Source of the DNA: Lachnospiraceae bacterium
GTDB lineage: Bacteria > Bacillota > Clostridia > Lachnospirales > Lachnospiraceae
DNA: 49,372 bases
Direction of reading: 5' to 3'
NCBI GenBank assembly: GCA_021203465.1
Contig: JAJQBC010000104.1
Location: forward strand, 1-49,372
Positions 41,765 through 49,372 of this stretch are shown in pieces. The notes beneath the pieces are model-generated. The model was not told the DNA's origin and ran no database searches. It saw only the letters and a program-made list of their open reading frames with translations. A program made the position numbers and the translations under genes. Position 1 is the stretch's first letter. Every line of letters starts with the position of its first letter.

Positions 41765-42829
41765 ATGAACAGGATAAATCGCAGCTCCAATTTTGAGTTA
41801 TTGAGGATTCTATGTATCTTTGGAATTATTTCCATGCATACCATGAATGGGTTCAAAGCGGAACTCTCAGGGCTTAATCTCCTGGTGGGCGTGTTGGGGT
41901 ATGCCGTTTTCAATGTCGGGGTCACATGCTTTGTTCTGATCTCAGGATATTTTGGAATAACACTTAAGAGAGACAGGATTCTGCAGCTCGATTTGCTTAT
42001 TATTTTTTATTCCCTGCTGAGCATTCTGTATTCCGGTGTGTCTGGAGACGGCGTCAGCGCGGTGAATGTGATATCCGCCCTTTTTCCCGTGACATGCAGA
42101 AGATACTGGTTTATGACCTGTTACATGCAATTGGCGCTTCTCTCCCCTTTTATCAACCAGATACCGGAGAAGATGAAGAAGGAGAATTATGAAAAGCTAC
42201 TGGGTGTGGGTCTGTTGATCTTCAGCGTTCTTCCGACAATTATTTTTACGACCGGGAGTACATCGAGCGGTTCGGGAAAACGGCTGGAAAACATGATTCT
42301 GATTTATCTGATTGGACGATATATCCGGCTCTATGCGGATAAAAGACGTAGCCGGAAAAAGTTGCTGACGGCATCTGCCGTTTGTCTGTTACTGACATTC
42401 CTGCCCAATATAGTTTTGTCTTTGTACAGGGGAGAGTGTACAAGTAATTTTGCGAGAGACTGTTCGCTGACCGTGATTCTGTCTGCCATCATGATTTTTC
42501 TGCTGTTTAAGGAGATTCCGCTTTACAGTCCGCTTGTCAATTCTCTGGCAAAGCATGTGATGGCGGCTTATGTGTTTGAGGAAACTGTTCGAACAGCGCT
42601 GGGAAAGTGTTTTGATATCTCAGTCTATGTGGGCAGTCCCGGTTTGATTGCAGTGGTTGCTGCGTATGCGTTGCTGGTTCTGGCGATCTGTTTTGCAATA
42701 GACATTGTGAGAGGCTTTGTGTTGCAAAAACCAGAGGCGCTGGTTATTCGGGCGGAGGGGATGGCTCTTGACGGCCTACAGCGAATGGGGAAACACTTAT
42801 GGAATCTTTGCGCCGATAAAATGGCTTGA
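41765..42829 (+). CDS. Acyltransferase 3 family membrane protein
   Basis: A 354-residue integral membrane protein with about ten helices. The N-terminus NRINRSSNFELLRILCIFGIISMHTMNGF carries the R/K-x10-H arrangement of the OafA/WecH acyltransferase family, and RRYWFMTCYMQLALLSPFINQ is its usual second motif. It would O-acetylate a sugar of the glycan using acetyl-CoA. GGGAAG precedes the ATG by a few bases. It is the last gene of the second operon, and no terminator hairpin is seen after it. Confidence 0.87.
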   Translation: MNRINRSSNFELLRILCIFGIISMHTMNGFKAELSGLNLLVGVLGYAVFNVGVTCFVLISGYFGITLKRDRILQLDLLIIFYSLLSILYSGVSGDGVSAVNVISALFPVTCRRYWFMTCYMQLALLSPFINQIPEKMKKENYEKLLGVGLLIFSVLPTIIFTTGSTSSGSGKRLENMILIYLIGRYIRLYADKRRSRKKLLTASAVCLLLTFLPNIVLSLYRGECTSNFARDCSLTVILSAIMIFLLFKEIPLYSPLVNSLAKHVMAAYVFEETVRTALGKCFDISVYVGSPGLIAVVAAYALLVLAICFAIDIVRGFVLQKPEALVIRAEGMALDGLQRMGKHLWNLCADKMA

Positions 42830-42854
42830 AAATTAGACAAAACTGGTATATATT
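42826..42854 (+). promoter_or_regulatory. Promoter of the SEC-C gene and thrS
   Basis: TTGAAA (42826-42831) and TATATT (42849-42854) are 17 bases apart. The first element overlaps the stop codon of the acyltransferase gene. Confidence 0.65.
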
Positions 42855-42890
42855 AGAGTCAGTTTATACGATCGAAAGGATGGTTAAAAT

Positions 42891-43400
42891 ATGGCATTAC
42901 TGAAGGAATGGCAGAAGATCGCGTACGATGAGAAGAAGGACAAGAGCCTGCTCCGAAAATTCTGGGACGACTATTTCCTGCTTGAGAAGGGCGTTTACGA
43001 ACAGCTGTTGACCGAGCCGGATGTCGAGGTGAAGGGTACGGTAAAGGAGCTGGCGGAGAAATATAATCTGAGCGTTATGGAGATGACAGGATTTCTGGAC
43101 GGAATCAACGACAGTCTGGTGGAGCCGAATCCGATTGACGAGATGGAGGAGGACACCATTGTCAGTCTGAAATTCGACAAGGAAAAGCTTTATAAGAATA
43201 TGGTCGACGCGAAGGCGGAATGGCTCTATGAGCTGCCTCAGTGGGAGAGCATCTTTGATGAAGAGACGAGACGCAGGCTCTATCTCGAGCAGAAGAAGTC
43301 CGGGACAATCGTGAAGGGAAAGAAGATCGGCCGCAACGATCCCTGCCCCTGTGGCAGCGGAAAGAAGTACAAGCAGTGCTGCGGGAGGAAAAAGGCATGA
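42891..43400 (+). CDS. SEC-C motif protein
   Basis: A 169-residue soluble protein with a helical, acidic N-terminal region (1-140) and a C-terminal SEC-C zinc motif [17 protein letters not shown] with cysteines 152, 154, 163 and 164. The SEC-C motif binds zinc in SecA and many stand-alone proteins; the role of this one is unknown. GAAAGGA lies about 10 bases before the ATG. It is coupled to thrS by ATGA, so the two are co-expressed. Confidence 0.85.
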   Translation: MALLKEWQKIAYDEKKDKSLLRKFWDDYFLLEKGVYEQLLTEPDVEVKGTVKELAEKYNLSVMEMTGFLDGINDSLVEPNPIDEMEEDTIVSLKFDKEKLYKNMVDAKAEWLYELPQWESIFDEETRRRLYLEQKKSGTIVKGKKIGRNDPCPCGSGKKYKQCCGRKKA

Positions 43401-45316
43401 AAATCACACTGAAGGACGGCTCGGTAAAGGAATATGCACAGCCGATGTCCGTGATCGACATCGCGCGGGATTTGAGCGACGGGCTGGCGCGCATGGCCTG
43501 TGTCGGTGAGGTGAACGGCGAGATCGTTGATCTGCGCACGGTCGTGGAGGACGACGCGCAGGTGAATATTCTCACCGCGCGGGATGAAGCGGGACTGGCG
43601 GCGCTGCGTCACACGGCGAGCCATGTGATGGCACAGGCGGTGCTGCGTCTCTATCCGGGTACAAAGCTGGCGATCGGTCCCTCGATCGCGAATGGTTTCT
43701 ACTATGACTTCGAATTTAAGGAGCCGTTGACGAGCGACGATTTTGAGAAGATCGAAGCAGAGATGAAGAAGATTATCAAAGAGGATCTTCCGCTTGTGCG
43801 CTTTACGAAGCCGCGCGAGGAGGCGATCGCCTACATGCAGGAGAAGGATGAGCCCTACAAGGTCGAGCTGATTCAGGATCTGCCGGAGGATGCGGTGATC
43901 AGCTTCTACAGTCAGGGTGAGTTTACCGATCTCTGCGCGGGTCCGCATCTGATGAGCACAAAGGGTGTCGGCAAGGCATTTAAGGTTATGAGTCTTGCGG
44001 GTGCGTACTGGCGCGGCGACGAGCATCGGCAGATGCTGACCAGGCTTTACGCGACGGCTTTTGCGAAGAAGGATGAGCTTGAGGCTTATATTACGATGAT
44101 GGAGGAGGCCAAAAAGCGTGACCATCGGAAAATTGGCAAGGAACTCGGGCTTTTCATGATGAACGAAGCCGGACCGGGATTCCCCTTCTTCCTGCCAAAG
44201 GGCATGGCGCTGAAAAATACGCTTCTCGACTACTGGAGACAGATTCATAAGAGGGCGGGATACGTGGAGATCTCCACGCCGATCATTCTCAACCGGAGCC
44301 TCTGGGAAACCTCCGGCCACTGGGATCATTATAAGAACAATATGTACACGACCGTCATTGATGAGGAGGACTACGCGATCAAGCCGATGAACTGTCCGGG
44401 CGGCGTGCTGGTCTATGCCTCCGAGCCGCGGTCTTACCGTGACCTTCCGCTGCGCATGGGCGAGCTGGGCATTGTGCATCGCCATGAGAAGTCCGGCCAG
44501 CTCCACGGCCTGATGCGGGTGCGCTGCTTCACGCAGGACGACGCGCACATCTTCATGACGCCGGAGCAGATCAAGGACGAGATCAAGGGCGTCGTGGCGC
44601 TGATCGACGAGGTCTACTCCCTGTTTGGTTTTGAATACCATGTAGAGCTCTCGACGAGACCGGAGGATTCCATGGGCAGCGACGAGGACTGGGAGATGGC
44701 GACGGAGGGACTGCGCAGCGCACTCGACGAGCTAAAGCTTCCCTATGTGGTGAATGAAGGAGACGGCGCTTTCTATGGGCCGAAGATTGATTTCCATCTG
44801 GTCGACTGCATCGGCCGAACCTGGCAGTGCGGCACGATCCAGCTCGACTTCCAGCTTCCGCAGCGCTTTGAGTTGGAGTATACGGGCGCGGACGGTGAGA
44901 AGCATCGCCCGATCATGATCCATCGTGTGGTATTTGGCTCGATTGAGCGTTTTATCGGTATCCTGACCGAGCACTTCGCGGGCGCGTTCCCGACCTGGCT
45001 TGCCCCGGTGCAGGTGCGTGTGCTGCCGATCTCTGACAAATATATGGATTACGCGAAGAGCGTGCGGGACAAACTGGACGCCATAGGCATCCGTGTGGAG
45101 CTCGACACTCGTTCCGAGAAGATCGGCTACAAGATCCGCGATGCGCGGAATCAGAGGATTCCCTATATGCTGGTCACCGGCCAGAAGGAAGAGGAGGACG
45201 GCACAGTGTCCGTTCGCAGCAGGGCCGGAGATGAGGGCGCGAAGGCGCTGGACGCGTTTATTGCGGATATTCTGAAGGAAATCGAGACGAAGGATAACGG
45301 AATAAAAAATTGTTGA
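43397..45316 (+). CDS. thrS: Threonyl-tRNA synthetase
   Basis: A 639-residue class II synthetase charging tRNA-Thr. It has the N-terminal TGS domain (1-62), the editing domain with [12 protein letters not shown] and YCAGPHL-type [10 protein letters not shown], the catalytic core (about 240-535) with [10 protein letters not shown] and [13 protein letters not shown], and the anticodon-binding domain (about 540-639). Length is normal. ATG 43397 overlaps the SEC-C stop and follows GGGAGGAAAAAGG. No T-box leader is seen, since the upstream gap at 42830-42890 is too short. Confidence 0.97.
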   Translation: MKITLKDGSVKEYAQPMSVIDIARDLSDGLARMACVGEVNGEIVDLRTVVEDDAQVNILTARDEAGLAALRHTASHVMAQAVLRLYPGTKLAIGPSIANGFYYDFEFKEPLTSDDFEKIEAEMKKIIKEDLPLVRFTKPREEAIAYMQEKDEPYKVELIQDLPEDAVISFYSQGEFTDLCAGPHLMSTKGVGKAFKVMSLAGAYWRGDEHRQMLTRLYATAFAKKDELEAYITMMEEAKKRDHRKIGKELGLFMMNEAGPGFPFFLPKGMALKNTLLDYWRQIHKRAGYVEISTPIILNRSLWETSGHWDHYKNNMYTTVIDEEDYAIKPMNCPGGVLVYASEPRSYRDLPLRMGELGIVHRHEKSGQLHGLMRVRCFTQDDAHIFMTPEQIKDEIKGVVALIDEVYSLFGFEYHVELSTRPEDSMGSDEDWEMATEGLRSALDELKLPYVVNEGDGAFYGPKIDFHLVDCIGRTWQCGTIQLDFQLPQRFELEYTGADGEKHRPIMIHRVVFGSIERFIGILTEHFAGAFPTWLAPVQVRVLPISDKYMDYAKSVRDKLDAIGIRVELDTRSEKIGYKIRDARNQRIPYMLVTGQKEEEDGTVSVRSRAGDEGAKALDAFIADILKEIETKDNGIKNC

Positions 45317-45341
45317 CAAGCGATTATGCTTTTGGTATGAT
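45313..45341 (+). promoter_or_regulatory. Promoter of the tRNA-Met gene
   Basis: TTGACA (45313-45318) and TATGAT (45336-45341) are 17 bases apart, starting inside the thrS stop codon and about 30 bases before the tRNA. Confidence 0.8.
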
Positions 45342-45371
45342 ATCCTAGTCGGTTGAAAGACCGACGGATAT

Positions 45372-45445
45372 GGCGAGATAGCTCAGCTGGCTAGAGCACG
45401 CGGTTCATACCCGCGGTGTCGAGGGTTCGAGTCCCCCTCTCGCTA
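45372..45445 (+). tRNA. tRNA-Met (anticodon CAT)
   Basis: A 74-base cloverleaf: acceptor GGCGAGA/TCTCGCT with a G-T first pair, D stem GCTC/GAGC, anticodon stem CGCGG/CCGCG around TTCATAC, and T arm GAGGG-TTCGAGT-CCCCC with one A/C mismatch. CCA is not encoded. The three consecutive G-C pairs next to the initiator anticodon loop are missing, so an elongator is favoured. A lysidine-modified tRNA-Ile cannot be fully excluded from the sequence, though the acceptor resembles clostridial elongator tRNA-Met. Confidence 0.92.
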
Positions 45446-45449
45446 TTTG

Positions 45450-45482
45450 AGGCTTCCTAAGAGATTAGGGAGCCTTTTCTTT
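45450..45482 (+). terminator. Terminator after tRNA-Met
   Basis: Hairpin arms 45450-45460 and 45465-45475 (AGGCTTCCTAA/TTAGGGAGCCT, GAGA loop, one wobble pair) are followed by a T-rich tail. Confidence 0.88.
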
Positions 45483-45501
45483 AAAGACAGGAGGTTTTGC
45501 G

Positions 45502-46041
45502 ATGCGGGTTGGTATGGGTTACGACGTACATCGCCTGACCGAGGATAGGGATTTGATCCTCGGCGGTGTGAAAATACCATATGAAAAAGGGCTGCTGGGT
45601 CATTCGGACGCGGATGTGCTGTTGCATGCGATTATGGACGCTCTGCTTGGCGCGGCGGCGCTCGGCGACATAGGGCGTCATTTTCCGGATACGGATCCGG
45701 CCTACAAAGGGATTTCCAGCCTGAAGCTTTTGGCACATGTTGGCGCGCTTCTGGAGGAAAAGGACTACCAGATCATCAATATTGACGCGACGATCATCGC
45801 ACAGCGGCCGAAGATGGCGCCCCACATTCCGCAGATGGTGAAAAACGTGGCGGAAACGCTGGGAATAGACGAAGGACAGGTGAATATTAAAGCCACGACC
45901 GAGGAGGGACTCGGCTTCACCGGCAGTGGCGAGGGGATTTCGTCTCAGGCGATCTGCTCTCTGATGCCGATCACAGCTTACATCGACGAGGATCGAAGCG
46001 GGCAGAGAAGCTGCGCGGGGTGTCAGGGATGCCAGAGGTAG
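45502..46041 (+). CDS. ispF: 2-C-methyl-D-erythritol 2,4-cyclodiphosphate synthase
   Basis: A 179-residue enzyme of the non-mevalonate isoprenoid route, which also feeds undecaprenyl lipid supply. It has GYDVH with metal ligands D8 and H10, [32 protein letters not shown] and [16 protein letters not shown]. It is about 20 residues longer than usual; the tail contains a Cys-x2-Cys-x2-Cys-type stretch ([10 protein letters not shown]) that overlaps the next gene. AGGAGGT precedes the ATG. There is no separate promoter between the tRNA terminator and this gene that I can identify. Confidence 0.95.
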   Translation: MRVGMGYDVHRLTEDRDLILGGVKIPYEKGLLGHSDADVLLHAIMDALLGAAALGDIGRHFPDTDPAYKGISSLKLLAHVGALLEEKDYQIINIDATIIAQRPKMAPHIPQMVKNVAETLGIDEGQVNIKATTEEGLGFTGSGEGISSQAICSLMPITAYIDEDRSGQRSCAGCQGCQR

Positions 46042-46865
46042 ACTGGGAAAAAGCGGTGCTTCGCTATCTTCCGGCGGAGGAGAAGGCCTCCACCCGTTTT
46101 CTTTATGAGGAGGCATTTCCGGAGGACACAGGGCGTTTTGTAGACTTTTATTATCAGTATAAGACCCGGGATAATAAGATTCTGGTGCTGGAGCAGGAGG
46201 GGGCGGCGGTGTCGATGCTCCATCGGAATCCTTATACCCTGATCGTGAACGGCTACGAGCTGTGCAGCGATTATATTGTGGCAGTCGCGACACGGAAGGA
46301 ATTTCGTCATCAGGGCTGCATGCGGGCGCTGCTTGAAAGAGCGTTGTGCGATATGGCGTATCAGGGAATGCCATTCACTTTTTTGATGCCGGCGAGCGAG
46401 GGTATCTATGCGCCTTTTGATTTTGTGTGGATTTGCCCGCACACGGAGCTTCCGGCGCGTGTCCTTCGCATGGACGCGGATGCGCAGAATCGTTATCTGG
46501 CGTCCCGCTACCAGATGTTCTGCAAGCGGGATGAGCGTTATCTTACAAATCTGGAGAAAGAGCGGGAAGCGGAAACCGGTGAAGCATTCTCCGAAAAGGT
46601 TCCGCCGTTTATGGCGCGGATTACGGATGTGTGCGACATGCTTTTTCTTGCGGGAAGCCGCGAGGAGCGGGAACTGTTTTTGCATGTGAAAGATCCGATT
46701 ATTGAAAAAAATAATGGATATTTTCGCTGGACCACGGGCCGGGATGAAAGCAGCGCAGCAAAGCTCGGGTGTGCGCCGGAGCGAGTCGATCTGGAGCTGA
46801 GCGTCGGCGAGCTGGCGTCGCTGATCTTTGGCGGCTTTCGGATCTGCCTCAGTGAGTTTGTGTAG
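46029..46865 (+). CDS. GNAT family N-acetyltransferase (Eis-like)
   Basis: A 278-residue protein. The GNAT core has [25 protein letters not shown] (acetyl-CoA binding segment), then [20 protein letters not shown], typical of two-domain Eis-like acetyltransferases. A C-terminal lipid-transfer-like part follows. ATG 46029 is preferred, although GTG 46020 is also possible; both overlap the ispF end. The substrate is unknown. Confidence 0.78.
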   Translation: MPEVDWEKAVLRYLPAEEKASTRFLYEEAFPEDTGRFVDFYYQYKTRDNKILVLEQEGAAVSMLHRNPYTLIVNGYELCSDYIVAVATRKEFRHQGCMRALLERALCDMAYQGMPFTFLMPASEGIYAPFDFVWICPHTELPARVLRMDADAQNRYLASRYQMFCKRDERYLTNLEKEREAETGEAFSEKVPPFMARITDVCDMLFLAGSREERELFLHVKDPIIEKNNGYFRWTTGRDESSAAKLGCAPERVDLELSVGELASLIFGGFRICLSEFV

Positions 46866-46908
46866 CGAAAATACGGGCAAATAGCGGCGCATTTGTTGAA
46901 AAAAACAG

Positions 46909-46937
46909 TTGACATGGCTTTCCGGGTATCATATAAT
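46909..46937 (+). promoter_or_regulatory. Consensus promoter of rplM-rpsI
   Basis: A perfect TTGACA (46909-46914), 17-base spacer and perfect TATAAT (46932-46937). This is the strongest promoter in the window and fits a ribosomal protein operon. Confidence 0.92.
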
Positions 46938-46958
46938 ATTTTACTGTGACAAAGCGAG

Positions 46959-46993
46959 AAAATGTCCGTTCCAATGCCCCGGTAAGACATTTT
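46959..46993 (+). promoter_or_regulatory. Hairpin in the rplM leader, candidate L13 autoregulatory leader
   Basis: In the roughly 100-base leader, AAAATGTC (46959-46966) can pair perfectly with GACATTTT (46986-46993) around a 19-base loop. Firmicutes are known to carry an L13 leader RNA in this place. I identify it by position and hairpin only; the loop was not matched to a consensus. Confidence 0.45.
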
Positions 46994-47042
46994 TGACGAT
47001 AAAAGTTTACAGAAACATTGTATTTTGACAGGAGGAACACCG

Positions 47043-47471
47043 ATGAACAGTTTCATGGCCAATCCCGATAAGGTGGAGAGAAAATGGTACGTGGTTGATG
47101 CTGACGGTTGCACGCTGGGCCGTCTGTCTTCCGAGGTTGCCAAGGTGCTCAGAGGGAAGAACAAGCCGGAATTTACGCCTCACATTGATACAGGCGATTA
47201 TGTGATCGTTATTAACGCAGAGAAGATTAAGGTGACCGGCAAAAAGCTGGATCAGAAGATTTATTACCGTCATTCAGACTATGTAGGTGGACTCAAGGAG
47301 ACCACCCTGAGAGAAATGCTCGCAAAGAAGCCGGAAAAAGTGGTTGAGGATGCCGTCAGGGGTATGCTTCCGAAGGGACCCATTGGCAAGACGATGTACA
47401 GCAAGCTTCATGTGTATGCGGGTCCGGAACATCCGCATGCGGCACAGAAACCGGAAGTCCTGACATTTTAA
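47043..47471 (+). CDS. rplM: 50S ribosomal protein L13
   Basis: A 142-residue protein with [40 protein letters not shown], and [19 protein letters not shown], all diagnostic. ATG 47043 follows AGGAGG; a longer in-frame start at 47025 has no support. It is cotranscribed with rpsI. Confidence 0.97.
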   Translation: MNSFMANPDKVERKWYVVDADGCTLGRLSSEVAKVLRGKNKPEFTPHIDTGDYVIVINAEKIKVTGKKLDQKIYYRHSDYVGGLKETTLREMLAKKPEKVVEDAVRGMLPKGPIGKTMYSKLHVYAGPEHPHAAQKPEVLTF

Positions 47472-47497
47472 TCAGATAGGAGAAGGAGGGAAAGATC

Positions 47498-47890
47498 ATG
47501 GATAAAGAGAGATTCTACGGAACCGGCAGAAGAAAGAAATCCATCGCCAGAGTCTATCTGGTACCGGGCACCGGCAAGATTACGATCAATAAAAGAGACA
47601 TCGACGACTATTTTGGACTGGAGACCTTGAAGGTCATCGTTCGCCAGCCCCTTGCGGCGACCGAGAATGTTGACAAGTTTGACGTTCTGGTCAACGTACA
47701 CGGCGGCGGCTACACCGGACAGGCCGGCGCGATTCGTCATGGCATCGCCCGCGCGCTGCTGCAGGCGGATCCGGAATATAGGCCGATCCTCAAGAAGGCC
47801 GGTTATCTGACGCGTGATCCGAGAATGAAAGAGCGTAAGAAATACGGCCTCAAGGCGGCTCGTCGCGCTCCGCAGTTCTCGAAGAGATAA
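47498..47890 (+). CDS. rpsI: 30S ribosomal protein S9
   Basis: A 130-residue protein with the family motifs [34 protein letters not shown], and the basic C-terminal tail [20 protein letters not shown] that reaches the P-site tRNA. AAGGAGGG precedes the ATG. Confidence 0.97.
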   Translation: MDKERFYGTGRRKKSIARVYLVPGTGKITINKRDIDDYFGLETLKVIVRQPLAATENVDKFDVLVNVHGGGYTGQAGAIRHGIARALLQADPEYRPILKKAGYLTRDPRMKERKKYGLKAARRAPQFSKR

Positions 47891-47965
47891 GCGAGGGAGG
47901 AGATTTTCGATTTCCATTATCGAGCTTATGCAGCGTTTAAGGACTACTGCGAATATAGACAGATC

Positions 47966-48004
47966 AAAAGGCTTCGAATGCTTGCGTTCAGGAGCCTTTT
48001 TGTT
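47966..48004 (+). terminator. Terminator of the rplM-rpsI operon
   Basis: AAAAGGCT (47966-47973) pairs with AGCCTTTT (47993-48000), with an inner GAATG/CGTTC stem and a CTTG loop, and the T run extends to 48005. The bases between rpsI and the hairpin (47891-47965) hold nothing else I can support. Confidence 0.78.
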
Positions 48005-48028
48005 TAAATAAGTAAGGAGGCCTATATT

Positions 48029-49279
48029 ATGATTTTCTCCCCCTATGCAGATGAAGCGAAAAGAATAGAGATGATACGACGACTTCGAGGGGAGGATTAT
48101 ACCCTGCTTCGTCTAACATCTACGATGATAGAGAAAAATAATATAGACGCTAATGGTATTCTCCGTGATATGCTTTTCAACTGGGGGATCGTTGATTATG
48201 AAATGCTTGAACACGGTGGCGGGAATGGAAAGAGTTATCCGGCCCTGTTTATACAGAATGGAAAAACGGAGAAGGTCAATCTGAATTTCTATAGAGTCAA
48301 CAATACGCGAGGGGATCGGCGCTTTTCAATAGGATGTATAAGACGTCGAATGCTTTGCCATGAGCTTAATGAAGGAGATTTGCTTTATTTTTCGGTGTTT
48401 CGAACATCGGAAGGCTTTCCACAGATTTATTTTGTAAATCTTACGCACAACTGTCCTTCTGAGTCGGATATACTCGAGGCGGTTGGTATAGATGCTATTA
48501 CAAATTTGTTCACGCAAATTCGGCCTACTCTTCGCAGCATCATACTGGGAGGGTGGTTTGACAATTCCAAAGGCAATGGGCCAATAGACCCTAAAGACGT
48601 AGGCGATACACTGGAAGCTCTTCTCGGAATAAATACGAATAACAGAAATGATGCTGATTATTATGGCCTTATTGAAGTGAAATCAAAGGGCGGTGGGCGC
48701 ACTCTTGATACGCTGTTTACCCTCCGGCCGCGCTTCGACAAAACCAGAGTTGCCGCATACGAGCCGATAGACCGAAACCGTGTTTCTGCTTTTACACGAA
48801 TATATGGATATGAATCAGACGCGCATTCGGGATTTAGTAGTTTGTATATTACAATTGGCTCTATGGAAGCACCTCAGAATAACCAAGGATTTTATCTTCA
48901 TGTAGACGACGAAAACAGGACAGTCAACCTCATTTGGACGGATCCGGAGACCCATGGACGTGAAATAGCTGCGTTTTGGTTTTTTGATGATTTGAGGACA
49001 CAGTTATTGCAAAAGCATCCATCAACTATCTGGGTTCAAGCAGAGAGCCGGATGTTGGAGGGCATGGGGCAGTTCAAATACAATGAAATAGAATTTTCAA
49101 AGGCTCCCCAGTTCGCAACATTCCTCACTTTAGTCAAAGAAGGAATCATTACATACGATTGGAGAGGTTATACGACTTACGAAGGAAGATATAGAGGAAA
49201 GAACCATGGCAACGCGTGGAGAATTAAACCGTATGCAAAAGAAAGGCTGTTTGGTCAGATAGAGACGCTCAATTTTTAA
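48029..49279 (+). CDS. MvaI/BcnI-like type II restriction endonuclease
   Basis: A 416-residue protein. The C-terminal half has DADYYGLIEVKSKGGGRTLDTLF with the PD-(D/E)xK-type set D210, E216, K218 and the downstream FTLRPRFDKTRVAAYEP region, as in the MvaI/BcnI-like family. These enzymes cut CC-S-GG or CC-W-GG type sites as monomers. Residues 1-190 form an extra N-terminal domain, possibly for DNA recognition. AAGGAGG lies just before the ATG. The gene is visibly richer in A+T than its neighbours, which suggests horizontal acquisition. The target site cannot be read from the sequence. Confidence 0.8.
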   Translation: MIFSPYADEAKRIEMIRRLRGEDYTLLRLTSTMIEKNNIDANGILRDMLFNWGIVDYEMLEHGGGNGKSYPALFIQNGKTEKVNLNFYRVNNTRGDRRFSIGCIRRRMLCHELNEGDLLYFSVFRTSEGFPQIYFVNLTHNCPSESDILEAVGIDAITNLFTQIRPTLRSIILGGWFDNSKGNGPIDPKDVGDTLEALLGINTNNRNDADYYGLIEVKSKGGGRTLDTLFTLRPRFDKTRVAAYEPIDRNRVSAFTRIYGYESDAHSGFSSLYITIGSMEAPQNNQGFYLHVDDENRTVNLIWTDPETHGREIAAFWFFDDLRTQLLQKHPSTIWVQAESRMLEGMGQFKYNEIEFSKAPQFATFLTLVKEGIITYDWRGYTTYEGRYRGKNHGNAWRIKPYAKERLFGQIETLNF

Positions 49280-49310
49280 GGATGCTATAGAGCAGCATCC
49301 TTTTTCATTT
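49280..49310 (+). terminator. Terminator after the restriction gene
   Basis: GGATGCT (49280-49286) pairs with AGCATCC (49294-49300) around ATAGAGC, followed by TTTTTCATTTT. It lies between two convergent genes. Confidence 0.82.
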
Positions 49311-49314
49311 TGTT

Positions 49315-49372
49315 CTATTTGATTTTCTTTAGTATTTCTGTAGCAATAGCGCGTGCCATTAACGGGGGAACT
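49315..49372 (-). CDS. C-terminal end of a putative C5-cytosine DNA methyltransferase (partial)
   Basis: On the minus strand the last 18 codons before a TAG (49317-49315) read VPPLMARAIATEILKKIK. The VPP followed by a short amphipathic helix is the usual end of C5-cytosine methyltransferases, whose motif X reads GNxVPP. The rest of the gene lies beyond the right edge. Its convergent position against the MvaI/BcnI-like endonuclease supports a restriction-modification pair. Too short for a firm call, but the motif and context agree. Confidence 0.6.
   Translation of the reverse strand, partial: VPPLMARAIATEILKKIK

Noticed and set aside
42830-42890. T-box leader for thrS
   Set aside because: The gap is only 61 bases, is mostly promoter and ribosome site, and has no room for a T-box; thrS itself is coupled to the SEC-C gene.
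1-49372. CRISPR arrays, insertion sequences, integrases or attachment sites
   Set aside because: No regularly spaced direct repeats, transposase motifs or tRNA-end duplications were seen when reading the window.

Overview
The window looks like a chromosome segment of a Gram-positive anaerobe of the Clostridia, most likely Lachnospiraceae. This is inferred from moderately high G+C genes with strong AGGAGG ribosome sites, consensus sigma-A promoters, a GH25 lysozyme with cell-wall-binding repeats, an EpsG-type polymerase, and the local rplM-rpsI and thrS neighbourhoods. No species call is possible from the sequence alone.

Layout. (1) 37-2330: a promoter, a secreted GH25 muramidase and a terminator. 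(2) 2353-29655: a very long rightward operon for a surface polysaccharide or glycoconjugate, starting at a promoter at 2353-2381 and ending at a hairpin at 29622-29655; many of its genes overlap by ATGA or GTGA. It encodes a polymerase-like membrane protein, a DUF6020-like protein, several glycosyltransferases, a PglF/PglE/PglC-like set for a diamino-trideoxy sugar, and then an unusual block at 15562-23188. That block holds a WlbA/WbpB-like oxidoreductase, an LpxD-like N-acyltransferase, a DltA-like adenylation enzyme, a fold-type III PLP decarboxylase, a GtrII-like membrane protein, a carrier protein and a WbpE-like aminotransferase. WecB, EpsG and further GT-C-like membrane proteins follow. 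(3) 29634-32828: a leftward operon (GT2-GtrA fusion, phosphodiester glycosidase, small membrane protein, GT2), divergent from the next block. (4) 33017-42829: a second rightward polysaccharide operon (WbaP-like initiating transferase, WbuB-like GT4, heparinase-like protein, WecC-like dehydrogenase, two-domain oxidoreductase, GT4, acyltransferase 3). (5) 42826-48004: housekeeping genes: SEC-C protein, thrS, tRNA-Met, ispF, GNAT, rplM and rpsI. (6) 48029-49372: a more A+T-rich restriction-modification locus, with an MvaI/BcnI-like endonuclease and, facing it, the last 18 codons of what looks like a C5-cytosine methyltransferase.

How the genes may work together. WecB and the WecC-like dehydrogenase can supply a UDP-HexNAc uronic acid. 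The WlbA-like and WbpE-like enzymes would put an amine on C3. The adenylation enzyme, decarboxylase and carrier protein look able to make an unusual acyl or aminoacyl thioester, and the LpxD-like enzyme could move it onto that amine. Separately, PglF, PglE and a GNAT-like protein could make a bacillosamine-type sugar phosphate donor for the PglC-like transferase. Two initiating phosphoglycosyltransferases and two candidate polymerases are present, but I see no Wzx flippase or ABC exporter in the window. The acyl-sugar module is the best candidate for an undescribed system. I see no CRISPR array, insertion sequence or integrase, and no gene-free stretch longer than 300 bases.
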